Origin: Burkholderiaceae bacterium 16
Lineage (GTDB): Bacteria; Pseudomonadota; Gammaproteobacteria; Burkholderiales; Burkholderiaceae
Direction: 5' to 3'
NCBI GenBank assembly: GCA_000955785.1
Contig: JYOD01000008.1
Coordinates: forward strand, 186,001-250,000
DNA length: 64,000 bases
In this document: positions 53,261-62,995 of the stretch, piece by piece
Layout: every line of letters starts with the position of its first letter
Position numbering within the stretch: the first letter of the stretch is position 1
Notes under the pieces: generated by a model
What the model was told of the DNA's origin: nothing
Databases searched by the model: none
Seen by the model: only the letters and a program-made list of their open reading frames with translations
Program-made: the position numbers and the translations under genes

Positions 53261-54139
53261 TCAGGCCACTGTGGCGAGGCCAGGCTGCGATGCGCGGAAC
53301 GTGTCGGCCAGCGCACCCAGCGCGGTGCTGGCCATGGCTGGATGCCAGGCCAGCAGCGTGCAGACCTGGCCGGCCGGGCCGAGGCCGTGGATGCTGATCT
53401 TGGGCAGGTCCCGGTACAGGCCAAGTACCGAACGCGGCACAATGGCCACGCCGATGCCGGCGGCGGCGCAGGCAATGATGGCGTGGTAGGAGCCGAGCTC
53501 CAGCACCCGGCGCGGCAGGCTGTCGCTGGCGCCAAACCAGGCTTCCAGCCGCGCGCGGTAGTTGCAGCCGGATTCGAAGGCGAGCATGGTGCGGGTTTCC
53601 AGGTCGGCGGCGCTGTGGATGGGCGCGTGGCGCTCGTGCGCGACCAGGACCAGTTCCTCCTGGTACGCGGGCAGCCACGCCAGCGCGGGGTCATCCAGGG
53701 GCTCGGCCACGAAGGCGCAGTCCACCTCGAAGCGCGCCAGCGCCTGCATGGCCTGGCGCGTGGTGCAGGTCACCAGTTCGAGCTGCACATCCGGCCAGGC
53801 CTGGTGATAGGCAGCCAGCATGGCGGGCAGGCGGCTGGCCGCCGTGCTTTCCATCGAGGCGATGCGCAGGCGGCCTTGCGGCTTGGCTGGCAGCACAGCC
53901 TGGCGCGCTTCTTCGGCCAGGTCCAGCACGCGCCGGGCGTAGTCGGACAAGGTTTTTCCGGCGGGCGTCAGCACCATGCGCTTGCCGTCGCGCAGGAACA
54001 GCTCGACGCCGAGCGAGCTTTCCAGTTGCCGGATGCGGGTGGTGACGTTGGATTGCACGCGGTGCAGGCGGGCGGCGGCGCGCGTGACGCCGCCTTCCTC
54101 GACCACGGCGCGGAAGATCTCCAGGGAGGCCAGGTCCAT
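53261..54139 (-). CDS. LysR-family transcriptional regulator
   Basis: A 292-residue LysR protein; DNA-binding domain MDLASLEIFRAVVEEGGVTRAA, then HRVQSNVTTRIRQLESSLGVELF. The ATG at 54139 has GGAG spaced six bases upstream; an open extension to 54247 is not supported. It is divergent from a YbfB/YjiJ-type transporter gene and most likely controls it; this LysR/MFS pairing is common. An ATC-N9-GAT palindrome lies between them. Confidence 0.92.
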   Translation of the reverse strand: MDLASLEIFRAVVEEGGVTRAAARLHRVQSNVTTRIRQLESSLGVELFLRDGKRMVLTPAGKTLSDYARRVLDLAEEARQAVLPAKPQGRLRIASMESTAASRLPAMLAAYHQAWPDVQLELVTCTTRQAMQALARFEVDCAFVAEPLDDPALAWLPAYQEELVLVAHERHAPIHSAADLETRTMLAFESGCNYRARLEAWFGASDSLPRRVLELGSYHAIIACAAAGIGVAIVPRSVLGLYRDLPKISIHGLGPAGQVCTLLAWHPAMASTALGALADTFRASQPGLATVA

Positions 54140-54214
54140 TGCGATCTCCATTAACAGGTAGGCGGAAGCGGGTGGTGGCGAGTGGTAGCGGCTGGTTGCC
54201 GCATGCGCAGCGGA

Positions 54215-54237
54215 AATCATCTTGAATGAAGATGATT
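54215..54237. promoter_or_regulatory. Inverted repeat AATCATCTT-N5-AAGATGATT, LysR-site candidate
   Basis: Perfect 9-base arms around gaatg, containing ATC-N9-GAT, a spacing typical of LysR-type sites. It lies in the divergent LysR/YbfB gap, 76 bp upstream of the LysR ATG. Confidence 0.55.
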
Positions 54238-54335
54238 GTGTTCTCAATTATTCATTTTTTGGTTTGCCGATCCGAGCGTAGCATGCTGCCATGAACTCGA
54301 CACTCTCCATCGCCCGCCACCGGGCGCGCGCGTAG

Positions 54336-55556
54336 ATGGGCAGCGCAGACCGCCAGCTTGGCAGCGCCATTGCGCCGGTTAGTACGCAGCCCGCGGTCTG
54401 GGCCGTGGCGCTGGCGGGCCTGGCGGCGCTGGGCGTGGCCATGGGCATCGGCCGCTTTGCCTTTACACCGCTGCTACCCATGATGCTGCACGACGGCAGC
54501 GTCACGCTGGGCGAGGGAGGCTGGCTGGCCACGCTGAACTACCTGGGATACTTCGCCGGCGCCGCGGCCTGCTTGTTCATCCGTCCCGATCCGGCGCGCA
54601 TGGTCCGCTGCGGGCTGGTTGCCACCGTGCTGCTGACGCTCGGCATGGCCGCCCCCGGCGGCATGGCGGCCTGGGGGCTGTGGCGCGCCGCGGCCGGCGT
54701 GGCCAGCGCGCTGGTCATGGTATACGGCTCGGCCTGGTGCATGCACCGGCTGGCCGAACTGGGCAGGGCACCGCTGGGCGGCGTGATCTTTTGCGGGCCG
54801 GGGATCGGTATTGTCTTTACTGGTGTCTCGGCCTTCGCCATGGTGAGTGCCGGCTGGCGAGCCAACTGGGGCTGGCTGGCCTTCGGCGTGCTCGCGGTGC
54901 TGCTGGTTGGTGCGACCTGGCATATCTTCACGCCGGCGCCGCGCGGCGCGCACGCCGCCGGACCGGCCGCGCTGGCGCAACCGGCGCCGCAACTGAACCG
55001 CGAGACCTGGCTGCTCACGCTAGCCTATGGCCTGGCCGGATTCGGCTACATCATTACCGCCACCTTCCTGCCTGTGATCGCGCGCCAGGCCATGCCGGGC
55101 TCGCTATGGGCCGACCTGTTCTGGCCCATCTTCGGCGTGGGCGTGATCATCGGCGCCTTCGTGGCCTCGCGCGTCAGCACGGAGCGCGACAATCGCCGGC
55201 TGCTGGCCTTTACCTACGCCATGCAGGCGATCGGCGTGGCCATCGCGGTGGTCTGGCCGACGGTGGCCGGTTTCGCGCTCAGCAGCATGCTGGCGGGGCT
55301 GCCTTTCAACGCGCTGGTGTCGTTCGCCATGCGCGAGGCACGGCGGCTGTGGGGCGCGCAGGCGCAGCGCCTGATGGGCCTGATGACCGCCAGCTATGGC
55401 CTCGGCCAGATCGTCGGGCCGCCGCTGGCCACGGCCCTGGTGGCACGCAGCGGCGGCTTCGCGGCTTCGCTGTGCTGCGCGGTCGCGGCCCTGCTGCTGG
55501 GGGGCGCGATCTTCGCCTGGATGAGCAGGACGGAGTCCACCCCGGCCGCGGCGTGA
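54336..55556 (+). CDS. YbfB/YjiJ family MFS transporter
   Basis: A 406-residue protein with about 12 helices. GVAMGIGRFAFTPLLPMML and EGGWLATLNYLGYFAGAAACLF are hallmarks of the YbfB/YjiJ family. Transport substrate is unknown. Its start (ATG at 54336) has only a weak ribosome site. It is divergent from LysR and followed by a class II aldolase gene on the same strand, 125 bp away. Confidence 0.88.
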   Translation: MGSADRQLGSAIAPVSTQPAVWAVALAGLAALGVAMGIGRFAFTPLLPMMLHDGSVTLGEGGWLATLNYLGYFAGAAACLFIRPDPARMVRCGLVATVLLTLGMAAPGGMAAWGLWRAAAGVASALVMVYGSAWCMHRLAELGRAPLGGVIFCGPGIGIVFTGVSAFAMVSAGWRANWGWLAFGVLAVLLVGATWHIFTPAPRGAHAAGPAALAQPAPQLNRETWLLTLAYGLAGFGYIITATFLPVIARQAMPGSLWADLFWPIFGVGVIIGAFVASRVSTERDNRRLLAFTYAMQAIGVAIAVVWPTVAGFALSSMLAGLPFNALVSFAMREARRLWGAQAQRLMGLMTASYGLGQIVGPPLATALVARSGGFAASLCCAVAALLLGGAIFAWMSRTESTPAAA

Positions 55557-55681
55557 GGGCGGGGCAGGGCCGTCGCGGGACGCCCTGACGCCGCACCTGG
55601 CTTGCGCTACAGTATCGCCTTCGCCGTCCGCGGCGCCGGTTGGCAGAACCGGCGCGCGCAGCGCGGCGCAGGAGACCGTCC

Positions 55682-56455
55682 ATGTCCTTTGCCTTGCAGC
55701 CCGCCCGTGCCGCGGGAGCCACCCAGCCTGCCACGCAGGCCGAACTGCGCATGCGCGCCGACCTGGCCGCGGCTTACCGCCTGTGCGCCCTGCAGGGCTG
55801 GGATGACCTGATCTACACGCATATCTCGGCCGCCGTGCCTGGCGAGCCCGATCACTTCCTGATCAATCCCTTCGGTTTTGCCTTCGATGAGATCCGCGCG
55901 AGCGACCTGGTCAAGATCAACGGGCGCGGCGAGGTGGTGGGCGAAAGCGCGCATCCCGTCAATGTCACCGGCTTCGCGCTGCACGGCGCGGTGCATGCCG
56001 CGCGCCCGGATGCGGTGTGCGTGATGCACCTGCACAACAGCGCCGGCGTGTCGGTATCGGCCCAGGCCTGCGGCCTGCTGGCGCTGTCGCAACATGCGAT
56101 GCGTTTTTATGGCCGCCTGGCTTACCACGACTACGAGGGGCTGGCTTTCACGCCCGCCGAGGGCGCGCGGCTGACCGCGTCGCTGGGCCAGCATCCCGCC
56201 ATGCTGCTGCGCAACCACGGCACGCTGACGGTGGGCCGGACCGTGGCCGAGGCTTATGTGCTGATGGCGACCCTCATCAAGGCGTGCGAGATCCAGCTTG
56301 GCGCGCAGGCCGGCGGACAGGTCGTGCAGCCGCCGCACGCGCTGGCGCAACGGGCTTCCGAGCAGCTTCACGACGACGGCGCCGTCGAAGGCGCGCTGGA
56401 ATGGCCATCGTTGTTGCGCAAACTGGATAGAATCGATGGTTCGTACCGCGATTGA
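55682..56455 (+). CDS. Class II aldolase/adducin family protein
   Basis: A 257-residue metal-dependent aldolase-like protein. AAYRLCALQGWDDLIYTHISAAVP, CVMHLHNSAGVSVSAQACGLLALS and LLRNHGTLTVGRTVAEAYVLMA are family hallmarks; the zinc site includes His in HLHNS and NHGTL. It probably acts on a sugar phosphate or hydroxy acid; the adducin-type group has varied roles. The ATG at 55682 follows caggag. Confidence 0.87.
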   Translation: MSFALQPARAAGATQPATQAELRMRADLAAAYRLCALQGWDDLIYTHISAAVPGEPDHFLINPFGFAFDEIRASDLVKINGRGEVVGESAHPVNVTGFALHGAVHAARPDAVCVMHLHNSAGVSVSAQACGLLALSQHAMRFYGRLAYHDYEGLAFTPAEGARLTASLGQHPAMLLRNHGTLTVGRTVAEAYVLMATLIKACEIQLGAQAGGQVVQPPHALAQRASEQLHDDGAVEGALEWPSLLRKLDRIDGSYRD

Positions 56456-56538
56456 CGGACCCGGGCCCTTCGGTCGGGATGCGCGTCCACCCCGCATCCC
56501 CAGGCCCGGCAATATAACCAGACAACAGGAATCAAACC

Positions 56539-56727
56539 ATGCCGACTTACCATGTAGAACTCTTCGAAGGCCGCACCATCGAGCAAAAGCGCAAGCTGGT
56601 CGAGGAAGTCACCCGCGTTACCTGTGAAACGCTCGGCTGCTCGGCCTCGGCCGTGGATATCATCATTACCGACATCAAGCGCGAGAACTGGGCCACCGGC
56701 GGGGAACTGTGGGCTGACAAGAAATAA
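56539..56727 (+). CDS. 4-oxalocrotonate tautomerase family protein
   Basis: A 62-residue protein with the typical Pro1 nucleophile (MPTYHVELFEGRTIEQKRKL). The rest (VEEVTRVTCETLGCSASAVDIIITDIKRENW) keeps the small tautomerase fold; Arg11-like residues appear as Arg12. Members tautomerise enols in ring-cleavage pathways. No xyl-type meta-cleavage genes are adjacent. It lies 83 bp after the class II aldolase gene. Confidence 0.9.
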   Translation: MPTYHVELFEGRTIEQKRKLVEEVTRVTCETLGCSASAVDIIITDIKRENWATGGELWADKK

Positions 56728-56847
56728 GCCACGCCAGGCCACGGCAAGCCAGACCGGAGCCAGCTTCAAACCAGCCAGCCGCCAGGCCAAAGGCCACAAG
56801 CCCCAACGCCGGCGGCTCGCGCCTCGCCACCCGCCACGGATTTCTCC

Positions 56848-57879
56848 ATGCAGCATTTCGCCTCCGACAACTACGCCGGCTTCTGTCCGGAATCGCTCAA
56901 GTATTTCCTCGAAGCCAACGGCAGCGGCCACGAACAGGCCTACGGCGACGATTCGTGGACGCAGAAAGTCTGCGACCGCATTCGCGACCTGTTCCAGACC
57001 GACTGCGAGGTGTTCTTCGTCTTCAACGGCACCGCGGCGAATTCGCTGGCGCTGTCGGCGCTGTGCCAGTCGTACCATTCAGTGATTTGCCACGAGCTGG
57101 CGCACATCGAGACCGACGAGTGCGGCGGTCCGGAGTTTTTCTCCAACGGCTCCAAGCTGCTGACCGCGCCGGGCGCCAACGGCAAGCTCACGCCTGACGC
57201 GATCGAAGCGTTGGTCACGCGCCGCTCCGATATCCACTATCCCAAGCCCAAGGTGGTGTCGCTGACGCAGTCGACCGAGGTTGGCACGGTGTACACGGTG
57301 GAGGAGATTCGTGCCATCGCCGCCATCGCCAAGCGCCGCCAGTTGCGCGTGCATATGGATGGCGCGCGCTTTGCCAACGCCGTGGCTTCGCTCGGGGTGC
57401 ATCCGTCGGAGATCACCTGGCGCGCGGGTGTCGACGTGCTGTGCTTCGGCGGCACCAAGAACGGCCTGCCGGTGGGCGAGGCGGTGGTCTTCTTCGACCG
57501 CAAGCTGGCCGAGGATTTCGCCTATCGCGTCAAGCAGGCGGGGCAGCTGGCCTCCAAGATGCGCTTTATCTCGGCGCCGTGGCTGGGCTTGCTGGAGAAC
57601 GACGTGTGGCTGGGCAACGCCCGCCACGCCAACGCCATGGCGCAGTTGCTGCACCAGCGTATCGCCGGCATTCCCGGCGTGCGCATCATGTTCCCGACCG
57701 AGTCCAACGCGGTCTTTGCCGAGTTGCCGATTCCCGCGATCGAGGCCCTGCGTGCCAAGGGCTGGCGCTTCTACACCTTTATCGGTGCCGGCGGCTGCCG
57801 CTTCATGTGCTCGTGGGACCTGCAGCCGGAAACCGTCGAGGCGCTGGCGGCCGATATGCGCATTGCCTGCGGCGCCTGA
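56848..57879 (+). CDS. Low-specificity L-threonine aldolase
   Basis: PLP enzyme splitting L-threonine/allo-threonine into glycine and acetaldehyde; 343 residues. N-terminal FASDNYAGFCPESLKYFLEAN, PLP-binding lysine Lys204 in CFGGTKNGLPVGEAV, Asp171 in HMDGARFANA, and FVFNGTAANSLALSAL near residue 58 fit the LtaE-like family. It lies 120 bp after the tautomerase on the same strand. Confidence 0.92.
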   Translation: MQHFASDNYAGFCPESLKYFLEANGSGHEQAYGDDSWTQKVCDRIRDLFQTDCEVFFVFNGTAANSLALSALCQSYHSVICHELAHIETDECGGPEFFSNGSKLLTAPGANGKLTPDAIEALVTRRSDIHYPKPKVVSLTQSTEVGTVYTVEEIRAIAAIAKRRQLRVHMDGARFANAVASLGVHPSEITWRAGVDVLCFGGTKNGLPVGEAVVFFDRKLAEDFAYRVKQAGQLASKMRFISAPWLGLLENDVWLGNARHANAMAQLLHQRIAGIPGVRIMFPTESNAVFAELPIPAIEALRAKGWRFYTFIGAGGCRFMCSWDLQPETVEALAADMRIACGA

Positions 57880-57919
57880 ACGCGCCCACCATAACAAGAC
57901 CACATAAAGGAGCCCCCGC

Positions 57920-58507
57920 ATGTCCGTCTACCGATACTGTCCGCAATGCGGCTCGCCGCTGGAATTGCTGCCGCACTCGGGCCGCGAGCGCGATGCCTGC
58001 ATCCAGCCAGAGTGCGGCTTTGTCCACTGGAACAACCCGCTGCCGGTGCTGGCCGCGGTGGTGGAATACGAAGGCAAGCTGCTGCTGGCGCGCAATGCCG
58101 CCTGGCCGGAGAAAATGTTTGCGCTGGTGACCGGTTTCCTGGAGCGCGACGAAACGCCGGAGCAGGGCGTGGCGCGCGAGCTGAAGGAGGAAACCAACCT
58201 CGACGCGCAATCGGTATCGCTGATCGGCGTCTACGAATTCATGCGCAAGAACGAGCTGATCATTGCCTATCATGTGCAGGCGAGCGGCGAGATCGCGCTG
58301 TCGGAGGAGCTGGCCGACTACAAGCTGGTGGCGCCCGAGGACATGCGGATCTGGTCGGCGGGCACGGGCTTCGCGGTGGCGGACTGGCTGGCCTCGCGCG
58401 GGCATCCGGTGCGTTTCTTCGATCGCCAGACCGGCGAGGACATTCCCGATCCGCGCCGGCGCGATGGCTTGGGAGTGCCGGGCATTTCGCTACAATACCG
58501 GTCATAG
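57920..58507 (+). CDS. Nudix hydrolase with N-terminal zinc ribbon
   Basis: A 195-residue protein. A four-cysteine ribbon (Cys7, Cys10, Cys27, Cys32) recalls NudC-like pyrophosphatases. The Nudix box GFLERDETPEQGVARELKEETNL fits GX5EX7REUXEE but has Asn in place of the usual Gly before the last residue. Substrate could be a nucleoside diphosphate derivative such as NADH. It lies 40 bp after the threonine aldolase. Confidence 0.88.
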   Translation: MSVYRYCPQCGSPLELLPHSGRERDACIQPECGFVHWNNPLPVLAAVVEYEGKLLLARNAAWPEKMFALVTGFLERDETPEQGVARELKEETNLDAQSVSLIGVYEFMRKNELIIAYHVQASGEIALSEELADYKLVAPEDMRIWSAGTGFAVADWLASRGHPVRFFDRQTGEDIPDPRRRDGLGVPGISLQYRS

Positions 58508-58588
58508 ACATCGATAGAGGCAGGCATGGCTGCCGTGGCCACGACGGTCATGACAGGCCCTGAAAGCCCTGAACCAAGGAAGAGAGGA

Positions 58589-58816
58589 ATGGAGTTCCAG
58601 AAAGAAGTGGATGCGCGGGGCCTGAACTGCCCGCTGCCGATCCTGCGTACCAAGAAGGCGCTGGCCGACATGGCCAGCGGCGACGTGCTCAAGGTGCTTG
58701 CCACCGACCCCGGCGCCACGCGCGATTTCCAGGCCTTTGCCAAGCAGACCGGCAATGAATTGCTGTCGCACCAGGAAGTCGACAAGGTGTTTGTGTTCTA
58801 CATGCGCCGGCGCTAA
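58589..58816 (+). CDS. TusA/SirA-like sulfur-carrier protein
   Basis: A 75-residue protein with the TusA signature DARGLNCPLPILRTKKAL, placing the sulfur-carrying cysteine at Cys14, then MASGDVLKVLATDPGA and a C-terminal HQEVDKVFVFYMRRR. TusA-like proteins relay persulfide in tRNA thiolation or other sulfur pathways. The ATG at 58589 has agagagga upstream; an in-frame ATG at 58526 would add 21 residues. It follows the Nudix gene by 81 bp. Confidence 0.93.
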   Translation: MEFQKEVDARGLNCPLPILRTKKALADMASGDVLKVLATDPGATRDFQAFAKQTGNELLSHQEVDKVFVFYMRRR

Positions 58817-58839
58817 ATCCGGCTCAGTGCCGCCGCACC

Positions 58840-58873
58840 ATGAAAAAAGCCGCGGAAACGCGGCTTTTTTCAT
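58840..58873. terminator. Bidirectional intrinsic terminator
   Basis: Fifteen-base perfect arms (atgaaaaaagccgcg and complement) around a GAAA loop, with A- and T-runs on either side, lie between the convergent TusA-like (+) and galU (-) genes. Confidence 0.92.
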
Positions 58874-58897
58874 GGCGACGACAAGGCCGGCCGCGCT

Positions 58898-59776
58898 TCA
58901 GATGTTGTCGGTGCGTGCGCGCAGGTAGGCGCCGAACTCGTCCATGACTTCCGGGTGCTTGAGTGCAAACTCCACGGTAGCCTTCAGGTAGCCCAGCTTG
59001 CTGCCGCAATCGTAGCGAACGCCGTTGTAGCGGTAAGCCAGCACCTGCTCCTGGCTGAGCAGGGACTGGATCGCATCGGTGAGCTGGAACTCGCCGCCGG
59101 CGCCCGGCTTGAGATTGCGGATATGGTCGAAGATGCGCGGCGTGAGGATGTAGCGGCCCACCACGCCCAGGTTGGACGGTGCGTTCTCGGGCGCGGGCTT
59201 CTCGACGATGTCGGATACCTTGATCACGCCTTCGTCCCATTCGCGGCCGGCGACCACGCCATAGGAGCGGCTCTGCTCCGGCGCGATCTCTTCCACGCCC
59301 AGCACCGAGCAGTTGTAGTGGCCGTACAGGTCCACCATCTGCTTCATCACCGGGGGCTCGCCATCCAGCAAGTCATCGGCCAGCATCACGGCGAACGGTG
59401 CGTCGCCCACCAGCTTTTCCGCGCACAGCACGGCGTGGCCAAGGCCGAGGGCCTCGGGCTGGCGCACGTAGAAACACTCCACGTGCGACGGCTTGATCGA
59501 GCGCACCAGGGTGAGCAGGGCCTGCTTGTTCTTGGCCTCCAGTTCCGCCTCGAGCTCGTAGGCCTTGTCGAAATGATCCTCAATGGCGCGCTTGGAGCGG
59601 CCGGTCACGAAGATCATCTCGGTGATACCAGCGGCCATGGCTTCTTCCACGGCGTACTGAATCAGCGGCTTGTCGACCACGGGCAGCATTTCCTTCGGGC
59701 TTGCCTTGGTAGCCGGCAAAAAACGAGTGCCGAGACCGGCTACCGGGAAGACAGCCTTGGTGACACGGGTTTCCAT
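58898..59776 (-). CDS. galU: UTP--glucose-1-phosphate uridylyltransferase
   Basis: Makes UDP-glucose for polysaccharide and LPS synthesis. The 292-residue protein has the nucleotide-binding [41 protein letters not shown] (metal/nucleotide), [17 protein letters not shown] and [12 protein letters not shown]. The ATG at 59776 has AAGGAA eight bases upstream. It lies 52 bp downstream of valS on the same strand. Confidence 0.97.
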   Translation of the reverse strand: METRVTKAVFPVAGLGTRFLPATKASPKEMLPVVDKPLIQYAVEEAMAAGITEMIFVTGRSKRAIEDHFDKAYELEAELEAKNKQALLTLVRSIKPSHVECFYVRQPEALGLGHAVLCAEKLVGDAPFAVMLADDLLDGEPPVMKQMVDLYGHYNCSVLGVEEIAPEQSRSYGVVAGREWDEGVIKVSDIVEKPAPENAPSNLGVVGRYILTPRIFDHIRNLKPGAGGEFQLTDAIQSLLSQEQVLAYRYNGVRYDCGSKLGYLKATVEFALKHPEVMDEFGAYLRARTDNI

Positions 59777-59828
59777 ATCAGGTTTCCTTATCATTTCGGT
59801 GTACACAACCCTGCTGGGAGCGCAAAGC

Positions 59829-62696
59829 TCATGCCGGCAAGCGCTGAATTTGATCCTGCAGCTTGACCAGCGTCTGTTCGAAGTCCGACAGACGCTGGGT
59901 TTCTTGCGCGACAACGGCGGGAGGCGCCTTGGCGACGAAGCTTTCATTGGAGAGCTTGCCGCGGCATTTCCCGATTTCGGCGCTGATGCGCTCTATTTCC
60001 TTGGCCAGCCGCACGCGTTCCGCAGCCACGTCGATTTCGATCTTCAGCAGCAGGTGGTTGCCGCCGACGATCGCCACCGGTGCGCCGGCACCTTCGGCCA
60101 TCAGAGCATTCTGGTCTTCGAATACCTTGACCTCGGAAAGTTTCGCCAGCGCCTGCACATAGGCCTGGGCCGACGTCAGGAAGGCGCTGTCGCCCTCGGC
60201 GTACAGCGGAATGCGCTGCGCCGGCGAGATATTCATCTCGCCGCGCAGGTTGCGGCAGGCATCGACCACGGCCTTGAGCTGCGCGGTCCATTGCTCGGCG
60301 GCTTCGTCGATCTTGGCCATGGCCGGCAGCGGATAGGCTTGCAGCGCCAGCGTCTCGCTGCCGTCGCCCTTGGCACGGCCGGCAAGCGGCGCCACCTTCT
60401 GCCACAGCTCTTCGGTGATGAAGGGGATGATCGGGTGGGCCAGGCGCAGCACCGTTTCCAGCACGCGCAACAGCGTGCGGCGGGTGGCGCGCTGCTGCGC
60501 GGGCGTGCCGTTCTGGATCTGTACCTTGGCCAGCTCCAGGTACCAGTCGCAGTATTCGTCCCAGACGAATTTGTAGATGGCGCTGGCGATGTTGTCGAAG
60601 CGGTACTCGGCGAAGCCTTTCTCCACCTCGGCCTCGACACGCTGCAGCAGCGACACGATCCAGCGGTCCGGCTGCGAGAAGTGCAGGTAGCCGTCGGGGC
60701 CGCAGTCATTGCTGCACGGGCCCATGCCGCAGTCGTGCCCTTCGGTGTTCATCAGCACGAAGCGCGTGGCGTTCCACAGCTTGTTGCAGAAGTTGCGATA
60801 GCCTTCGCAGCGGCCGGTGTCGAAGTTGACATTGCGGCCCAGCGTGGCCAGCGAGGCAAAGGTGAAGCGCAGTGCATCCGCACCAAAGGCGGGAATGCCT
60901 TCGGGGAATTCCTTCTTGGTCTTCTTCTCGATCTTGGGCGCGTCCTTGGGACGGCGCAGGCCGGTGGTGCGCTTCTTGACCAGGGTGTCGAGGTCGATGC
61001 CGTCGATCAGGTCGACCGGGTCCAGGGTATTGCCCTCGGACTTGCTCATCTTCTTGCCTTCGAAATCCCGCACCAGGCCGTGCACATACACGGTGTGGAA
61101 CGGCACCTTGCCGGTGAAGTGCTTGGTCATCATGACCATGCGCGCCACCCAGAAAAAGATGATGTCGTAGCCGGTAACTAGTGCCGACGAAGGCAGAAAA
61201 TGTTGCAACTCCGGCGTCTCGGCAGGCCAGCCGAGCGAGGAGAAGGGCACCAGGGCCGACGAGAACCAGGTGTCGAGCACATCGTCCTCGCGGCGTAGCG
61301 GGCCGGTGCTGCCGGCCGCGCGCGCCCGGGCCTGCGCGTCTTCCTCGGTGCGGGCGACGAAGCACTTGCCGGACTCGTCGTACCAGGCCGGGATCTGGTG
61401 GCCCCACCACAGCTGGCGCGAGATGCACCAGTCCTGGATGTTCTCCAGCCACTGGTTGTAAGTGCTGTTCCAGTTTTCCGGGATCAGCTTGATCTCGCCG
61501 CTCTTCACGGCATCCAGCGCGACTTCGGCAATCGAGCGGCCCGGGTTGAAGGTGCCTTCCGGCGCCGGCTTGCTCATGGCAACGAACCACTGGTCGGTCA
61601 GCATCGGCTCGATGGCGCTGCCGGTGCGCTCGCTGCGCGGCGTCATCAGCTTGTGCTTCTTGACCTCGGCCAGCAGGTCTTGCGCCTCGAGGTCGGCGAC
61701 GATGCGGGTGCGCGCTTCGAAGCGGTCCAGGCCAGCGTAGGCAGCGGGCGCATCGGCGACGATCTTTGCGTCCAGCGTCAGGATCGACAGCTGCGGCAGC
61801 TTGTGACGCTGGCCCACGGCATAGTCGTTGAAATCGTGGGCGGGCGTTACCTTGACCACGCCGGTGCCGAATTCGCGATCGACGTAATCGTCGGCGATCA
61901 CCGGGATATCGCGGCCGGTCAGCGGCAGGCGCACCGACTTGCCGATCAGGTGGGCGTAGCGTTCGTCTTCCGGGTGCACCATCACCGCCACGTCGCCGAG
62001 CATGGTCTCCGGACGGGTGGTGGCCACGGTCAGGTGGGTCAGGCCGTGCACGGTATCGGGCTCGGCCAGCGGATAGCGGATGTGCCACATCGAGCCTTCT
62101 TCCTCGACGTTCTCCACTTCCAGGTCGGACACCGCGGTGCCCAGCACCGGATCCCAGTTGACCAGGCGCTTGCCGCGGTAGATCAGGCCCTGCTCATACA
62201 GGCGCACGAACACTTCCGTCACCGCCTGGGACATCTCAGGCGACATGGTGAAGTACTCGCGGCTCCAGTCGATCGAGGCGCCCATGCGGCGGACCTGGCG
62301 CGTGATGGTCGAGCCGGACTCTTCCTTCCAGGCCCATACCTTCTCGATGAATTTCTCGCGGCCAAGATCATGGCGCGACACGCCCTGCGCTTCCAGCTGG
62401 CGTTCCACCACGATCTGGGTGGCGATGCCGGCGTGGTCCGTGCCGGGCACCCACAGCGTGTTGGCGCCGGTCATGCGGGCATGGCGGGCCAGCCCGTCCA
62501 TGATGGTCTGGTTGAAGGCATGGCCCATGTGCAGCGTGCCGGTCACATTCGGCGGCGGCAGCTGGATGCAGAAGTCCGGGCGGTCCGGATCTAGGGTCGG
62601 CTTCGCGATGCCGCGCTTCTCCCACTCTGGGCCCCACTTGGCCTCAATGGCGGCGGGTTCGAAGCTCTTGGCAAGGGACTGGTCTTGGGCGGTCAT
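59829..62696 (-). CDS. valS: Valyl-tRNA synthetase
   Basis: Class I synthetase for valine with CP1 editing; 955 residues, standard. The HIGH motif is HMGH at 56-59 ([15 protein letters not shown]) and KMSKS near residue 552 ([13 protein letters not shown]). Editing-domain landmarks include [17 protein letters not shown] and [16 protein letters not shown], and a C-terminal coiled coil ends the protein ([19 protein letters not shown]). The ATG at 62696 is chosen; the open frame runs 94 codons further without support. Confidence 0.98.
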   Translation of the reverse strand: MTAQDQSLAKSFEPAAIEAKWGPEWEKRGIAKPTLDPDRPDFCIQLPPPNVTGTLHMGHAFNQTIMDGLARHARMTGANTLWVPGTDHAGIATQIVVERQLEAQGVSRHDLGREKFIEKVWAWKEESGSTITRQVRRMGASIDWSREYFTMSPEMSQAVTEVFVRLYEQGLIYRGKRLVNWDPVLGTAVSDLEVENVEEEGSMWHIRYPLAEPDTVHGLTHLTVATTRPETMLGDVAVMVHPEDERYAHLIGKSVRLPLTGRDIPVIADDYVDREFGTGVVKVTPAHDFNDYAVGQRHKLPQLSILTLDAKIVADAPAAYAGLDRFEARTRIVADLEAQDLLAEVKKHKLMTPRSERTGSAIEPMLTDQWFVAMSKPAPEGTFNPGRSIAEVALDAVKSGEIKLIPENWNSTYNQWLENIQDWCISRQLWWGHQIPAWYDESGKCFVARTEEDAQARARAAGSTGPLRREDDVLDTWFSSALVPFSSLGWPAETPELQHFLPSSALVTGYDIIFFWVARMVMMTKHFTGKVPFHTVYVHGLVRDFEGKKMSKSEGNTLDPVDLIDGIDLDTLVKKRTTGLRRPKDAPKIEKKTKKEFPEGIPAFGADALRFTFASLATLGRNVNFDTGRCEGYRNFCNKLWNATRFVLMNTEGHDCGMGPCSNDCGPDGYLHFSQPDRWIVSLLQRVEAEVEKGFAEYRFDNIASAIYKFVWDEYCDWYLELAKVQIQNGTPAQQRATRRTLLRVLETVLRLAHPIIPFITEELWQKVAPLAGRAKGDGSETLALQAYPLPAMAKIDEAAEQWTAQLKAVVDACRNLRGEMNISPAQRIPLYAEGDSAFLTSAQAYVQALAKLSEVKVFEDQNALMAEGAGAPVAIVGGNHLLLKIEIDVAAERVRLAKEIERISAEIGKCRGKLSNESFVAKAPPAVVAQETQRLSDFEQTLVKLQDQIQRLPA

Positions 62697-62995
62697 GCTC
62701 GGATGTCGATGATTACGTCGGATTCTGCGGGCCAGGCGGGCAAGGGCAACGCGCCGGGAAAACGTCAAATTATAGGGGAGGCCGGTGGAGGGTGCGCGAT
62801 TTCGGGCCGGGACCGGTGCGCCGGCAACGATTCGTGCCTTCCCTGCCGTGCCGCCCGGCCTTGCCGGAAGGGGGTGGAAGGTGGGATGGCAGGGGAATTG
62901 TGCTGCCTTCGCATCATGGCACCACGCGCACCGAAGCGCCGCGGTGGCTGGCGGGTACCCCGGTATAATTCGGGGCACTCCACAAGGCCTCCCCG
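62697..62995. other. Divergent intergenic region, 299 bp
   Basis: Between valS and the UvrD/Rep gene. A TATAAT at 62964-62969 is a plausible -10 for the helicase, 27 bp upstream of its ATG. The region is otherwise GC-rich; I see no gene and no LexA-like box. Confidence 0.5.
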
